From Bacteroidales bacterium (lineage in GTDB: Bacteria; Bacteroidota; Bacteroidia; Bacteroidales; FEN-979), in assembly GCA_025355465.1 (NCBI GenBank), contig JANXZO010000001.1:1-40617 (forward strand): DNA of 40,617 nt. The letters are read 5' to 3'. The notes beneath the pieces are model-generated. The model had not been told where the DNA came from. It did not search any database and saw only the letters and a program-made list of their open reading frames with translations. This document shows, one piece after another, positions 8,407 to 16,627 of the stretch (position 1 is its first letter; each line of letters starts with the position of its first letter). The translations under genes were made by a program, and so were the position numbers.

Positions 8407-9155
8407 GTGAGCAGGAGTTGGGTTAACACGAGGTTGAAGAGAATGATCAGAATGCTGCTGATGACAACCGCTTTGGTGCTGGCCTGGCCAACTTCCAGCG
8501 CCCCTCCCGAAGTTACATATCCGTAATAGCCGGATACGGTGGCAATGATGAAGGCAAAGAAGACTGTTTTTGTGATGGCATAAAAGACAATATAACCCTG
8601 AAAGTCGATACGGATTCCCTGCACGTAATCTGAAGTTGAGACCAGTCCGGTTGCCACCATGGCAAGCCATCCTCCAAATACTCCCATCCACATACTGAAG
8701 ACAATGAGCACCGGGTTGATCAGCAACAGGGCGGTCATTTTTGGGAAGATGAGATAGTTTGCCGAGTTCACCCCCATAATCTCCAGGGCATCAATCTGTT
8801 CGGTAACCCGCATGGTCCCTATCTCGGATGCAATGCGCGAACCTACTTTGCCCGCGAGGATCAGGCTGAGGATGGTGGGTGAAAATTCAAGGATTACAGA
8901 CTGCCGAACCGTAAACCCCACCATCGACATTGGAATAAGCGGACTTGTAATGTTATACGCTGTTTGAATGGCAACGACAGCGCCCATAAAGGTGGAGATG
9001 AAAGCCACGATACCAAACGATTCCAGTCCCAACTGCTCGATTTCAAGCATCAGCTGATTCCAGAAAATTTTTAATTTCTGCGGTCGCGTGAAAACCCTTC
9101 GCATCAGGAGAACATAATTCCCGATTTCGGGCAGTATATGCAGTACCTTGGCCAT
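8403..9155 (-). CDS. mlaE: Lipid-transport ABC permease MlaE
   Basis: A 250-residue integral membrane permease of the MlaE family, with five to six hydrophobic helices. The family core is clear: GLESFGIVAFISTFMGAVVA, then VILEFSPTILSLILAGKVGS and RIASEIGTMRVTEQIDALEIM, the conserved cytoplasmic EIGTM/EQIDAL coupling segment. With MlaF it forms the inner-membrane engine of the phospholipid trafficking system. The start is taken as the ATG at 9155 (MAKVLHILPEIG), which fits family lengths; an in-frame ATG at 9179 would add eight residues and cannot be excluded. First gene of a four-gene minus-strand unit. Confidence 0.9.
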   Translation of the reverse strand: MAKVLHILPEIGNYVLLMRRVFTRPQKLKIFWNQLMLEIEQLGLESFGIVAFISTFMGAVVAIQTAYNITSPLIPMSMVGFTVRQSVILEFSPTILSLILAGKVGSRIASEIGTMRVTEQIDALEIMGVNSANYLIFPKMTALLLINPVLIVFSMWMGVFGGWLAMVATGLVSTSDYVQGIRIDFQGYIVFYAITKTVFFAFIIATVSGYYGYVTSGGALEVGQASTKAVVISSILIILFNLVLTQLLLT

Positions 9156-9197
9156 AAAATGTTTTTGTAAAAGTACCATTTTTCCAAAAACCTGCGT

Positions 9198-9225
9198 TTG
9201 ATCATTTTTAAAATGGCTAATTTTA
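9198..9225 (+). promoter_or_regulatory. Candidate promoter for the small lipoprotein gene
   Basis: TTG at 9198-9200 and TAATTTTA at 9218-9225 (one mismatch to TAnnTTTG) are 17 bases apart. The implied transcription start (~9232) falls just before the ATG at 9246, so translation from an earlier in-frame ATG at 9198 or 9213 is unlikely. Confidence 0.4.
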
Positions 9226-9245
9226 CCCGCAGAAGAAGTTTGAAA

Positions 9246-9425
9246 ATGAGAATTCCGGGATTAAAAACCACCCTTTTGGTCTGCGTTACGATCCTCTGTC
9301 TGGTGCTCTTCTCTTGTGCTGCACAGCATGGCGGATCACGACCACACAAACCAAAAAAATGCAACTGCCCCAGTTGGAGCAATACCTCATATGGCCTGCC
9401 TCCCCTGGTCAGGATTCCCTGCTAA
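9246..9425 (+). CDS. Small putative lipoprotein with CNCP motif
   Basis: A 59-residue protein starting at the ATG at 9246. It has a positively charged N-terminus, a hydrophobic stretch (TTLLVCVTILCLVLF) and a lipobox-like LFSC (Cys ~24), so it is predicted to be exported and lipidated by signal peptidase II. The mature ~36-residue tail is basic and contains KKCNCPSWS, which could bind a metal or form a disulfide. I recall similar tiny lipoproteins with a C-x-C-P motif in Bacteroidota but cannot name the family. It sits 61 bases upstream of the SprT-like gene, in the same direction. Function unknown. Confidence 0.6.
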   Translation: MRIPGLKTTLLVCVTILCLVLFSCAAQHGGSRPHKPKKCNCPSWSNTSYGLPPLVRIPC

Positions 9426-9486
9426 ACAGGTTTAAGGCTCAAAAGACTGCACCAAAAAATCAGGAATTTTTCCGGACCTTTGCAGC

Positions 9487-10161
9487 ATGTTTAATTTTTT
9501 CAGCAAGCCCAAACCTGTTGTTTCCCGGAGGATCAGGCCAACCGATCCGCGGGCCATTGAAAAGGTTCTCCATGATAAGCTTCCCGGCGTGCCCCTTTCA
9601 AGTATCATTCGACTGGCTGCCGACTACCCTTTCAACCTCAAGGTCGTACGTTCGAGAACCTCCAAATCGGGTGATTTCCGGGCTCCCCACAATGGAAACC
9701 CGGCACGGATAACGGTGAACGGCGACCTGAACCAATATGCGTTCCTGGTTACCCTCGTGCATGAACTCGCGCATTTCGTGGTTCATATCGACCAGGGTAA
9801 GCGGCGTGACCGGCCCCATGGTACCGATTGGAAAACCGCATTTCGTGAATTGATGAGTCCGTTTATGTTCCCGCACATCATTCCCCCTGATATCCTTTTT
9901 CCGCTTGCCACCTATCTGAAGAACCCCAAAGCCTCATCATCAGGCGATCAGGACCTGATGCGTGCACTCAGACAACATGATATGAAACCGGAGCAGATAA
10001 CCCTTGAGGACCTGCCCTACGATGCTCTTTTCAGAATTCACAATGGAATGGTTTTCAGAAAAAAAGAGAAATTGCGAACCCGTTTTACCTGTATCCAGGT
10101 GCAAACCAAACGCACCTACCGGATAAGTCCGCTGGCCGAAGTAACCCTCTGGGCAGAATAA
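9487..10161 (+). CDS. SprT-like zinc metalloprotein
   Basis: A 224-residue cytosolic protein with the SprT-like domain. The zinc motif HELAH is at 92-96, and the third ligand is probably H111 in PHGTDWK, as in the SprT/Spartan group. SprT-family proteins cleave or handle DNA-bound proteins in some lineages; the bacterial role is uncertain. The C-terminal part (LRTRFTCIQVQTKRTYRISPLAEV) takes the place of the zinc ribbon seen in many homologues but has a single cysteine, so a second zinc site is absent. It is followed by manC, which has its own promoter. Confidence 0.85.
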   Translation: MFNFFSKPKPVVSRRIRPTDPRAIEKVLHDKLPGVPLSSIIRLAADYPFNLKVVRSRTSKSGDFRAPHNGNPARITVNGDLNQYAFLVTLVHELAHFVVHIDQGKRRDRPHGTDWKTAFRELMSPFMFPHIIPPDILFPLATYLKNPKASSSGDQDLMRALRQHDMKPEQITLEDLPYDALFRIHNGMVFRKKEKLRTRFTCIQVQTKRTYRISPLAEVTLWAE

Positions 10162-10169
10162 ATTCCTTT

Positions 10170-10200
10170 TTGTGAATAAATAACATATTGATTATGTTTG
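10170..10200 (+). promoter_or_regulatory. Candidate promoter for manC
   Basis: TTG at 10170-10172 (within TTTTTG) and a perfect -7 box TATGTTTG at 10193-10200 are separated by 20 bases, matching the Bacteroidota consensus. The start codon is 22 bases downstream. A short inverted repeat (AGGAT-AATTA-ATCCT, 10202-10216) lies in the predicted 5' leader. Confidence 0.6.
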
Positions 10201-10222
10201 TAGGATAATTAATCCTCCCGAC

Positions 10223-11323
10223 ATGGCAATTTCCAGGCACAATTTCTGCGTGATCATGGCAGGCGGGATCGGCGCCCGCTTCTGGCCGATGAGCCGCACA
10301 ACCCATCCCAAACAGTTTATCGACATCCTGGGCACAGGCGAAACCCTGATCGTACAAACATTCAACCGGTTCACCAAAATCTGCCCGAAAGAGAATATCT
10401 ACATTGTTACCAACGAGATCTATAAGACCCTGGTTAATGAGCAGATCCCGGGATTGTCCGATGAACAGATACTGTTGGAGCCCTCCCGCAGAAATACCGC
10501 TCCATGTGTTGCCTATGCCAACTTCTGCATTCTGGCGCGGGACCCCGAGGCATGTATCGTAGTGGCCCCCTCCGACCACGTCATATTGAAAGAGGAAACT
10601 TTCCTGGAAAACATTACCTCTGCCCTTGAAGCTGCCCGCGAAAATGACTGGCTTCTCACCCTGGGCATACGTCCCAGCCGGCCTGATACCGGTTACGGTT
10701 ATATTCAATATAATGACGGGAAGCCCGTTTACAAAAAAGACCCGCAGATTCGTAAAGTGAAAACCTTTACCGAAAAGCCCAATCATGAACTGGCAATCAC
10801 CTTCCTGCAATGCGGCGATTTCCTGTGGAACTCAGGAATTTTTGTCTGGTCGCTGAAGAGCATTATGAAGGCGTTTTCCTTGTACCTCCCCGAAGTGGAC
10901 GTACTATTCCAAAAAGGGATCGGAAAATATGGAACGAAAAAAGAAAAAGCCTTCATCGCCGAGACTTATACCGTTTGTAAAAGCATATCCCTCGACTATG
11001 GGGTGATGGAAAAGGCAGACAACGTTTATGTGCTTGCATCCGATTTTGGATGGTCCGACCTCGGCACGTGGGGTTCACTTTATGAAATCCGTCCCAAGGA
11101 TGAAAATGAGAACGCAGTAGTTGGCAAAAATGTGTTGCTTTATGAATCTTCCAACTGCATCGTAAATATGCCGAAAGATAAGGTGGTGGTCCTCGAAGGA
11201 CTCACCGATTACATCGTTGTTGAATCTGACAATGTACTTCTTATCTGCCGCAAAGCCGACGAGCAGCAGATCCGTCAATATGTGAATGATGTTCGACTGG
11301 AAAAAGGGGAAAAATTTGTCTAG
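10223..11323 (+). CDS. manC: Mannose-1-phosphate guanylyltransferase
   Basis: A 366-residue nucleotidyltransferase that makes GDP-mannose from mannose-1-phosphate and GTP, feeding GDP-mannose and GDP-fucose into surface glycans. The pyrophosphorylase signature MAGGIGARFWPMSRTTHPKQF is at ~12-32, with further typical segments LLEPSRRNTAPCVAYA, VVAPSDHVI, FTEKPNHELA and WNSGIFVWSL. The single-domain length indicates a stand-alone GMP enzyme without the C-terminal isomerase domain found in the bifunctional ManC/AlgA type. Start ATG 10223, preceded by its own promoter. Fits the several glycosyltransferases in the window. Confidence 0.93.
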   Translation: MAISRHNFCVIMAGGIGARFWPMSRTTHPKQFIDILGTGETLIVQTFNRFTKICPKENIYIVTNEIYKTLVNEQIPGLSDEQILLEPSRRNTAPCVAYANFCILARDPEACIVVAPSDHVILKEETFLENITSALEAARENDWLLTLGIRPSRPDTGYGYIQYNDGKPVYKKDPQIRKVKTFTEKPNHELAITFLQCGDFLWNSGIFVWSLKSIMKAFSLYLPEVDVLFQKGIGKYGTKKEKAFIAETYTVCKSISLDYGVMEKADNVYVLASDFGWSDLGTWGSLYEIRPKDENENAVVGKNVLLYESSNCIVNMPKDKVVVLEGLTDYIVVESDNVLLICRKADEQQIRQYVNDVRLEKGEKFV

Positions 11324-11373
11324 CATTCCGGTTTCCGCCGGGAGAATTGAAACCTTGATCCTCCGGGATTTTT

Positions 11374-11393
11374 AAGGAAGCATGCGCTTCCTT
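11374..11393 (+). other. Perfect 8-bp hairpin in the manC-kinase gap
   Basis: AAGGAAGC at 11374-11381 pairs with GCTTCCTT at 11386-11393 around the loop ATGC. There is no T-run after it, so it is not a classical terminator; it could be a processing site or a protein-binding palindrome in the 177-base gap after manC. Confidence 0.35.
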
Positions 11394-11410
11394 CCAACGT
11401 TACACAAATG

Positions 11411-11440
11411 TTGTGACGCAACCAAATAGTGATAATTTTG
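11411..11440 (+). promoter_or_regulatory. Candidate promoter for the orphan histidine kinase
   Basis: TTG at 11411-11413 and the perfect -7 box TAATTTTG at 11433-11440 are 19 bases apart, an ideal Bacteroidota arrangement. The GTG start at 11501 lies 60 bases downstream, giving a leader of about 55 bases. Confidence 0.6.
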
Positions 11441-11500
11441 TGTATCTCCCTGTTTGAAATAAGCAATGCCTCTTTACGTTATTGATCTAAAGACCTGTTC

Positions 11501-13006
11501 GTGGATATTTATCTTAAAAAAAAGCGGTGGAAATGGTTTCTTTTTGCCGCTGCCCTCATTATTGTCGGAGCATCTCTTTATTACACAAGCATCCTGGTAG
11601 AAGAGATCCGCAAGGATGAACGCAAAAATGTGGAGATCTGGGCCGATGCCATTCACCGAAAAGCCGACCTGGTAAATTTTACCAATAAGCTGTTTGAACA
11701 GATCAAACAGGAGGAGCGGCGAAGGGCAGGAATTCTTGCTGAAGCTCAGCGCCGGATCATTACCACCACTTCGAGCGAGGATCTCGATTTTTTCCTGGGT
11801 ATTATTGCGGAAAATACTACGATCCCTGTTGTTCAAACCGACGAAGACGGGAATGTTGGCAGCGCCAGGAACGTAAACTTCAACATCGATACGGTAAAAA
11901 AATTCGAAGGGAAGGTCAAAGCGGAGTTTTCGGTCTATCCGCCCATCATCGTGAGGTATTTTCAAAACAAGAAAAACTATCTTTATTATAAGGATTCCAA
12001 GATATTTTCCGACATTAAAACGGTACTGGATGATCTGATCCGGTCGTTTTTTTCGGAGGTAGTGATCAACTCTGCCTCTGTACCGGTCATCGTTACCGAC
12101 AGCACCAAACGTAAGGTTATTGAGGTGGGAAATTTACCCATGAAAAAGCCTGGTGATTCAGCCTACATTTACCTGACCCTGGAGTCGATGGCCGCTCACA
12201 CAACCCCAATTCGCGTCAACCTTGCAGAAACAGGTACACGGTATATTTTTTATGAGGATTCGGTGCTGCTGACGCAGTTGAAATACTACCCGGTAGTTCA
12301 GTTCTTTGTGATCGGTCTTTTTCTCCTGATCGCCTACCTGATGTTCAGTTATGCCCGCAAATCGGAACAAAACCAGGTATGGGTTGGTATGGCCAAGGAG
12401 ACTGCCCATCAGTTGGGAACCCCGCTCTCATCAATGGTTGCCTGGGTGGAACTGCTGAAGCTAAAAGGGCTCGACGATGAAACCGTGAACGAGATTGAGA
12501 AAGATGTGATGAGGCTCGAAACAATCACTGACCGCTTCTCTAAAATCGGATCAGCAGCCCGGCTTGAGAAGATGAATGTAACGAAGGTTATCTATGACAC
12601 CATCAACTACATGAAGTCCCGTATTTCTCCCAAGGTACATTTCGATATTACGCCGTCGGCATCTCACGAAATACTTGCACCCATCAATCTCCACCTCTTT
12701 GAGTGGGTTATCGAAAACCTCTGCAAAAACGCAGTGGATGCCATGGAAGGGTCAGGAAAACTTGCCATTGAGCTCACAGAGGACGAAAATCACCTGCATA
12801 TCGACATCACCGATACCGGTAAGGGAATTCCCAAATCGCGGTTCAAAACCATCTTCCATCCAGGATTTACAAGCAAATCGCGCGGCTGGGGACTAGGGCT
12901 TACGCTCTCCAAACGCATTATCGAGAATTATCACAACGGGAAGATCTTTGTGAAGTCCTCTGTGCTGAACAAAGGAACCACCTTTCGCATCATCCTGAAA
13001 AAATAA
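11501..13006 (+). CDS. Orphan membrane sensor histidine kinase
   Basis: A 501-residue kinase. One transmembrane helix (~12-31), a ~225-residue extracytoplasmic sensor region, a second helix (~263-284), then the catalytic core. The phospho-acceptor is H303 in KETAHQLGTPLSSMVAW, a variant H-box with HQLGTPLS rather than HELRTPL. Then come the N-box NLCKNAVDAM (~406), G1 DTGKGIP (438-444) and G2 GWGLGLTLS (462-470). Start is GTG at 11501; an in-frame stop lies 18 bases upstream and no ATG fits. No response regulator is adjacent, so it is an orphan. It is followed by hemW after 5 bases, so the two are probably co-transcribed. Signal unknown. Confidence 0.88.
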   Translation: MDIYLKKKRWKWFLFAAALIIVGASLYYTSILVEEIRKDERKNVEIWADAIHRKADLVNFTNKLFEQIKQEERRRAGILAEAQRRIITTTSSEDLDFFLGIIAENTTIPVVQTDEDGNVGSARNVNFNIDTVKKFEGKVKAEFSVYPPIIVRYFQNKKNYLYYKDSKIFSDIKTVLDDLIRSFFSEVVINSASVPVIVTDSTKRKVIEVGNLPMKKPGDSAYIYLTLESMAAHTTPIRVNLAETGTRYIFYEDSVLLTQLKYYPVVQFFVIGLFLLIAYLMFSYARKSEQNQVWVGMAKETAHQLGTPLSSMVAWVELLKLKGLDDETVNEIEKDVMRLETITDRFSKIGSAARLEKMNVTKVIYDTINYMKSRISPKVHFDITPSASHEILAPINLHLFEWVIENLCKNAVDAMEGSGKLAIELTEDENHLHIDITDTGKGIPKSRFKTIFHPGFTSKSRGWGLGLTLSKRIIENYHNGKIFVKSSVLNKGTTFRIILKK

Positions 13007-13011
13007 GCCAC

Positions 13012-14142
13012 GTGGCTGGCATCTATATCCATATCCCCTTTTGCAAACGCAAATGTCATTACTGTAACTTCTTCTCTTTGGCCTCCAGCCGGTCGAAAGT
13101 TGATTTCCTGGCTGCCTTGAAAAAGGAGATTGGATCCAGGTCAGGTTACCTGACCGGAACCACCATTAATACCCTTTATTTTGGCGGAGGTACTCCTTCG
13201 CTTTATCACCCGGATGACATCCGGGAGATCATTGCTGAAATTGCCCGTCATACCACGGTACATGAAACACCGGAGATCACGCTGGAAGCCAATCCGGACG
13301 ACCTCACCCGGGCGGCCCTCTCCGGATTCCTCCATGCCGGTATAACCCGCTTAAGCATCGGAATACAGTCATTTCACGACGAAGATCTCCTTTTTCTGAA
13401 CCGCACACACAATTCGAGACAGGCAATTGACTCAATCCGCAGTGCACAGGATACAGGGTTTGAGAATGTAAGCCTCGACCTCATCTACGGCATCCCCGGA
13501 CTAACTGATGAAAAGTGGGAAGAAAACCTCGAAACAGCCATCGGACTGAGCGTCCTACACATCTCTGCCTACGCATTAACAGTGGAACCTGGCACGGCGA
13601 TGGATCTGTTTGTCCGGCAGGGAAAAATGGCGGCTCCTTCCGATGAAGCGGCCCTTTTTCATTTCAGAATGCTCAGGGAAAAGCTGACCCAGAGTGGGTA
13701 TTTACATTACGAGATCGCCAATTTTGCAAAGCCCGATTTCTTTTCCCAGCATAACTCGAACTACTGGAAAGGGACGCCGTATCTGGGGTTAGGGCCTTCT
13801 GCCCACTCCTACAACGGCATCTCACGCCGGTGGAATGTCTCAAATCTTGGACGCTATCTTGCGGCTACAAACAATGGGGAAGATTGCTTTGAAGAGGAGT
13901 TGCTCAGCCTTTCACAACGTTACAATGAATTTGTGATGACCTCCCTGCGAACGATGTGGGGTTGCAGTACCGAACGGGTCAGAGAGGAATTCGGACCGCA
14001 GTTCTACCAGCACCTGATGCGTGAATCCGCGCACCACCTCCTGGAAGGAAACCTGCTGCTATCGGATGGTTTGATGTACATTTCGGAAAAGGGGAAATTC
14101 CTCGCCGACGGGATCATTTCGGATCTCTTTTTTACCGATTAA
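13012..14142 (+). CDS. hemW: Radical SAM heme chaperone HemW
   Basis: A 376-residue radical SAM protein. The cluster motif C-x3-C-x2-C is at C11, C15 and C18 (CKRKCHYC), preceded by YIHIPF as in HemW/HemN-like proteins. GGGTPSLY and EANPDD motifs for SAM binding follow. The C-terminal HemW-type segment includes GLGPSAHSYNG. It likely binds heme and inserts it into respiratory enzymes rather than acting as coproporphyrinogen dehydrogenase. GTG start at 13012, 5 bases after the kinase stop. Its TAA overlaps the stop of the convergent methyltransferase in a shared TTAA. A heme chaperone near NrfHA and qNOR is suggestive but may be chance. Confidence 0.92.
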   Translation: MAGIYIHIPFCKRKCHYCNFFSLASSRSKVDFLAALKKEIGSRSGYLTGTTINTLYFGGGTPSLYHPDDIREIIAEIARHTTVHETPEITLEANPDDLTRAALSGFLHAGITRLSIGIQSFHDEDLLFLNRTHNSRQAIDSIRSAQDTGFENVSLDLIYGIPGLTDEKWEENLETAIGLSVLHISAYALTVEPGTAMDLFVRQGKMAAPSDEAALFHFRMLREKLTQSGYLHYEIANFAKPDFFSQHNSNYWKGTPYLGLGPSAHSYNGISRRWNVSNLGRYLAATNNGEDCFEEELLSLSQRYNEFVMTSLRTMWGCSTERVREEFGPQFYQHLMRESAHHLLEGNLLLSDGLMYISEKGKFLADGIISDLFFTD

Positions 14143-15041
14143 TACGCGAAGCGCAAAAAAGTTCCCAGCGGAAGCCGGTTTCCTGCCTGGTCGGACAGAA
14201 ATAATTCACCCATCTCTTTTCCGGAGATCTCGCCGAAATGGCTCCTTACAAGGTTTTCGGAGATGAGGGCAGAAAAGCCCATGGAGTAGAGGCTGAGGAC
14301 GAGAAATCCAGCCCCTGGGTCGATGAGGGCCTTACAGCCCGCAAGCATCTCGTCAATGTACTCCTGCAGGATCCATTTTTCACCATCTGGCCCCCGGCCG
14401 TAAGCAGGAGGATCGAGGATGATACCATGATATTTGTTTCCGCGTTTCACCTCTCTACGCACAAACCGCAAAGCATCTTCGACCACCCAGCGGATATCCT
14501 TCAGCCCCGAGGCATCCATCATCTCATGGGCCCAGTTCACTACCGCCTTTACAGAATCAACGTGAACCACGTCGGCACCTGCTGCTTTGGCTGCCATGGA
14601 GGCCCCGCCGGTGTAGGCAAACAGGTTGAGAACCCTCCGGGGCGCTCGTTCACTTGCATTCGCTAAGCTTTCATAAATAAAATCCCAGTTGGCTGCCTGT
14701 TCGGGAAAGACACCGATATGACCGAAAGCGGTAAGGCCGAGCCGGAATTTCAGCGACATCTCCTGGTATTTATAAGAGATCGTCCACTGATCGGGCATCT
14801 GCTTTTTACGGCTCCAGTCGCCTTTGTCGAAGGCGTCGCTTTTGCCGGGATCGACCCCTTTGGTGCGGCGGTAGCGTGCATGGGCCAGCTGGTTCCATTT
14901 TTCTTCGGAGAGGTTTTTCTTCCATACAGCCTGCGGTTCGGGCCTGGCCAGTGTATATTCACCAAACCGTTCCAACTTCTCCAGGCCGCCGGAGTCGATC
15001 AGTTCATAATCTTTCCAGTGCTGCGGGGTTATTAGCTTCAT
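14139..15041 (-). CDS. Class I SAM-dependent methyltransferase (RlmI/RlmK-like)
   Basis: A 300-residue Rossmann-fold methyltransferase. Motif I is NLFAYTGGASMAAKAAGA (~139-156), motif II is VVHVDSVKAVVNWAHEM, and the catalytic DPPAYGRGP (~209-217) matches the DPP[FY] signature of rRNA base methyltransferases of the RlmI/RlmK (YccW, RlmL C-terminal) group. The N-terminal ~90 residues are shorter than in RlmI and lack a clear PUA domain. Substrate is probably 23S rRNA, but the position is not assignable. It begins 12 bases after the nrfA stop on the same strand, so it may be transcribed with nrf; it is convergent with hemW. Confidence 0.8.
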   Translation of the reverse strand: MKLITPQHWKDYELIDSGGLEKLERFGEYTLARPEPQAVWKKNLSEEKWNQLAHARYRRTKGVDPGKSDAFDKGDWSRKKQMPDQWTISYKYQEMSLKFRLGLTAFGHIGVFPEQAANWDFIYESLANASERAPRRVLNLFAYTGGASMAAKAAGADVVHVDSVKAVVNWAHEMMDASGLKDIRWVVEDALRFVRREVKRGNKYHGIILDPPAYGRGPDGEKWILQEYIDEMLAGCKALIDPGAGFLVLSLYSMGFSALISENLVRSHFGEISGKEMGELFLSDQAGNRLPLGTFLRFAY

Positions 15042-15053
15042 ACTATTTCAGCA

Positions 15054-16580
15054 TTAATTCTTGTCGTTTTCGCGTTGCACGAGGTATGCGGCTTCGCGGA
15101 CTTTTGCCTGTTTATCCCACTCCGGAAGTATGGTTTTGTTCCATTCATTCTTCTCCTGGTGCAGCTTATCCATGGGGAGGTCGATATACTTCTGTGCTTT
15201 AGCCTTGGTGGTGATGTCGGGATAGGCAACCTCGCTGTTTTTACCGTGCGAGGCCAGTACCCTGGCAACCAGCACGCGGGCCTGGCCACTTTCACTGATG
15301 GAGAGACCGATGAGGCGTGATACCTCAACCGGCGAATGGAACGAGGAACCGTGTCCGGCTGCTGCATAATCCCAGTACCACTGTGCATTGCGGATATGTT
15401 CAAGGGCGGGTTTCATCTCGGCTTCCGTAGCTCCTGCATCCCATGCAGCTTTGGCCTCGACATGCGCACGTACCAGGGCAACCTCCGACTGATCACGGAT
15501 CTCTTTGATCCGGCGCTGGCGGTCATAAACATTGTTGCGCAGCGTCTCTTCGCTTTCACGGTGACATACCTGACAGGTCCCGGCAATGTTGCTGAGCGGA
15601 CTGGTGATCTTGTGGCTGGTGAACTTCTGCCCCCCCTCCTTGACGTAGGGCATATGACAATCGGCGCAGGCAACACCACGCTGGGCATGAATTCCGGTGG
15701 TGAAGAGTTCGTAATCGGGATGCTGTGCCTTAAGAATCGGTGTGCGGCTCAGCTGATGGGTGAAGTCCGAAAAGCCGGCTTCATTGTAGTATTTCAGCGC
15801 GGAATCAGCTGTTTGTCCGTATTTCCAGGGGAAGGTTAGGTAGGCAACATCAGGAGCATCCTCTCTCTTTTTGTTGAAATAATACTCCACATGACACTGG
15901 GCGCAAACGAGTGACCGCATCTCCTGGTGGGTCGCTTTCGAAATATCCTTTCCCATGGATGCAAATGCTTCAATCAGCGCAGGCCGGGTGATACGCAGGT
16001 CCATAGTTTTGGGATCATGGCAATCGGCACAACCGATATAGTTCACAATTTCGGGGCCTTTGGCTGCCCATTTGCCGCTGTAAAATGCTTTTGGCCCCAT
16101 CTTCTCCATAAGCCGCGGCACGTCAGGGCTCTTGCAGGTCCAGCAGGTATTTGGCTGCGGACCATCTGCGGGTCCTTTGGGTGCACCTGTCCTCAATGTA
16201 TGACGGATGTCGGTAATTGCATAATAGTGTCCTCGCGGCGTGCTGTTGTCCTTCGAAAAGGCATATCCGGCCCAGAGCACCACCATGCGCGGATCGCGCG
16301 CCAGGGCGTCTGTAAATCCGTTCCCGTTGGATTCGCTCCTGAACGAGGTATCTGAAGTTTTCAGGTAGCTCTGGTATTCTCTTGGGAAATTCTCACCCCA
16401 GAGCTCATTCCTGGGTTCATATTCATCAAGGCTGATTTTGGGTTTGTATACATACTCCTGTTCAGCTTTTCTTTCCGTTATCGAGGAGGCCAGCAGTCCA
16501 AGGAGAAAAACGATGACCATGGTGCCGAAAAAGAGGGCCCAGTTGATCCAGCCTTTGCGAATTTTTAGATTTTCTGCCAT
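15054..16580 (-). CDS. nrfA: Ammonia-forming cytochrome c nitrite reductase, catalytic subunit
   Basis: A 508-residue pentaheme cytochrome that reduces nitrite to ammonium with six electrons in the periplasm. Heme motifs in order: CWTCK (146-150, catalytic heme with Lys ligand), CADCH (184-188), CAQCH (226-230), CADCH (305-309) and CQVCH (336-340). Active-site features include Tyr in CHVEYYF and His in TTGIHAQRG. The N-terminus has an uncleaved-looking or signal helix (~12-31). Length is typical. It lies 47 bases downstream of nrfH, and the gap is filled by an 8-bp repeat array. NrfA also reduces NO and hydroxylamine, in keeping with the NO genes further along. CxxCK requires dedicated heme lyase activity not seen in this window. 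Confidence 0.97.
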   Translation of the reverse strand: MAENLKIRKGWINWALFFGTMVIVFLLGLLASSITERKAEQEYVYKPKISLDEYEPRNELWGENFPREYQSYLKTSDTSFRSESNGNGFTDALARDPRMVVLWAGYAFSKDNSTPRGHYYAITDIRHTLRTGAPKGPADGPQPNTCWTCKSPDVPRLMEKMGPKAFYSGKWAAKGPEIVNYIGCADCHDPKTMDLRITRPALIEAFASMGKDISKATHQEMRSLVCAQCHVEYYFNKKREDAPDVAYLTFPWKYGQTADSALKYYNEAGFSDFTHQLSRTPILKAQHPDYELFTTGIHAQRGVACADCHMPYVKEGGQKFTSHKITSPLSNIAGTCQVCHRESEETLRNNVYDRQRRIKEIRDQSEVALVRAHVEAKAAWDAGATEAEMKPALEHIRNAQWYWDYAAAGHGSSFHSPVEVSRLIGLSISESGQARVLVARVLASHGKNSEVAYPDITTKAKAQKYIDLPMDKLHQEKNEWNKTILPEWDKQAKVREAAYLVQRENDKN

Positions 16581-16590
16581 AAGTAATGGA

Positions 16591-16622
16591 TGGTGAATTG
16601 TTGAATTGGTGAATTGGTGAAT
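16591..16622 (+). repeat. 8-bp tandem repeat array between nrfH and nrfA
   Basis: Four units of TGGTGAAT (second unit TGTTGAAT) run from 16591 to 16622 and a degenerate fifth follows. The array fills most of the nrfH-nrfA gap, and the nrfH stop (16628-16630) lies in the degenerate unit. Units resemble those at 21574-21642, 21297-21320 and 28746-28769, in opposite orientation. Confidence 0.75.
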
Positions 16623-16627
16623 TGGTT

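Noticed and set aside
8407-8691. N-terminal extension of MlaF
   Set aside because: This stretch is the other frame of mlaE; the ATG at 8406 begins directly with the ABC domain.
9314-9712. Overlapping reading frame between the small lipoprotein and SprT-like genes
   Set aside because: It overlaps both genes in another frame and lacks any protein-like motif.
11374-11393. Terminator after manC
   Set aside because: The hairpin is perfect but no T-tract follows on either strand.
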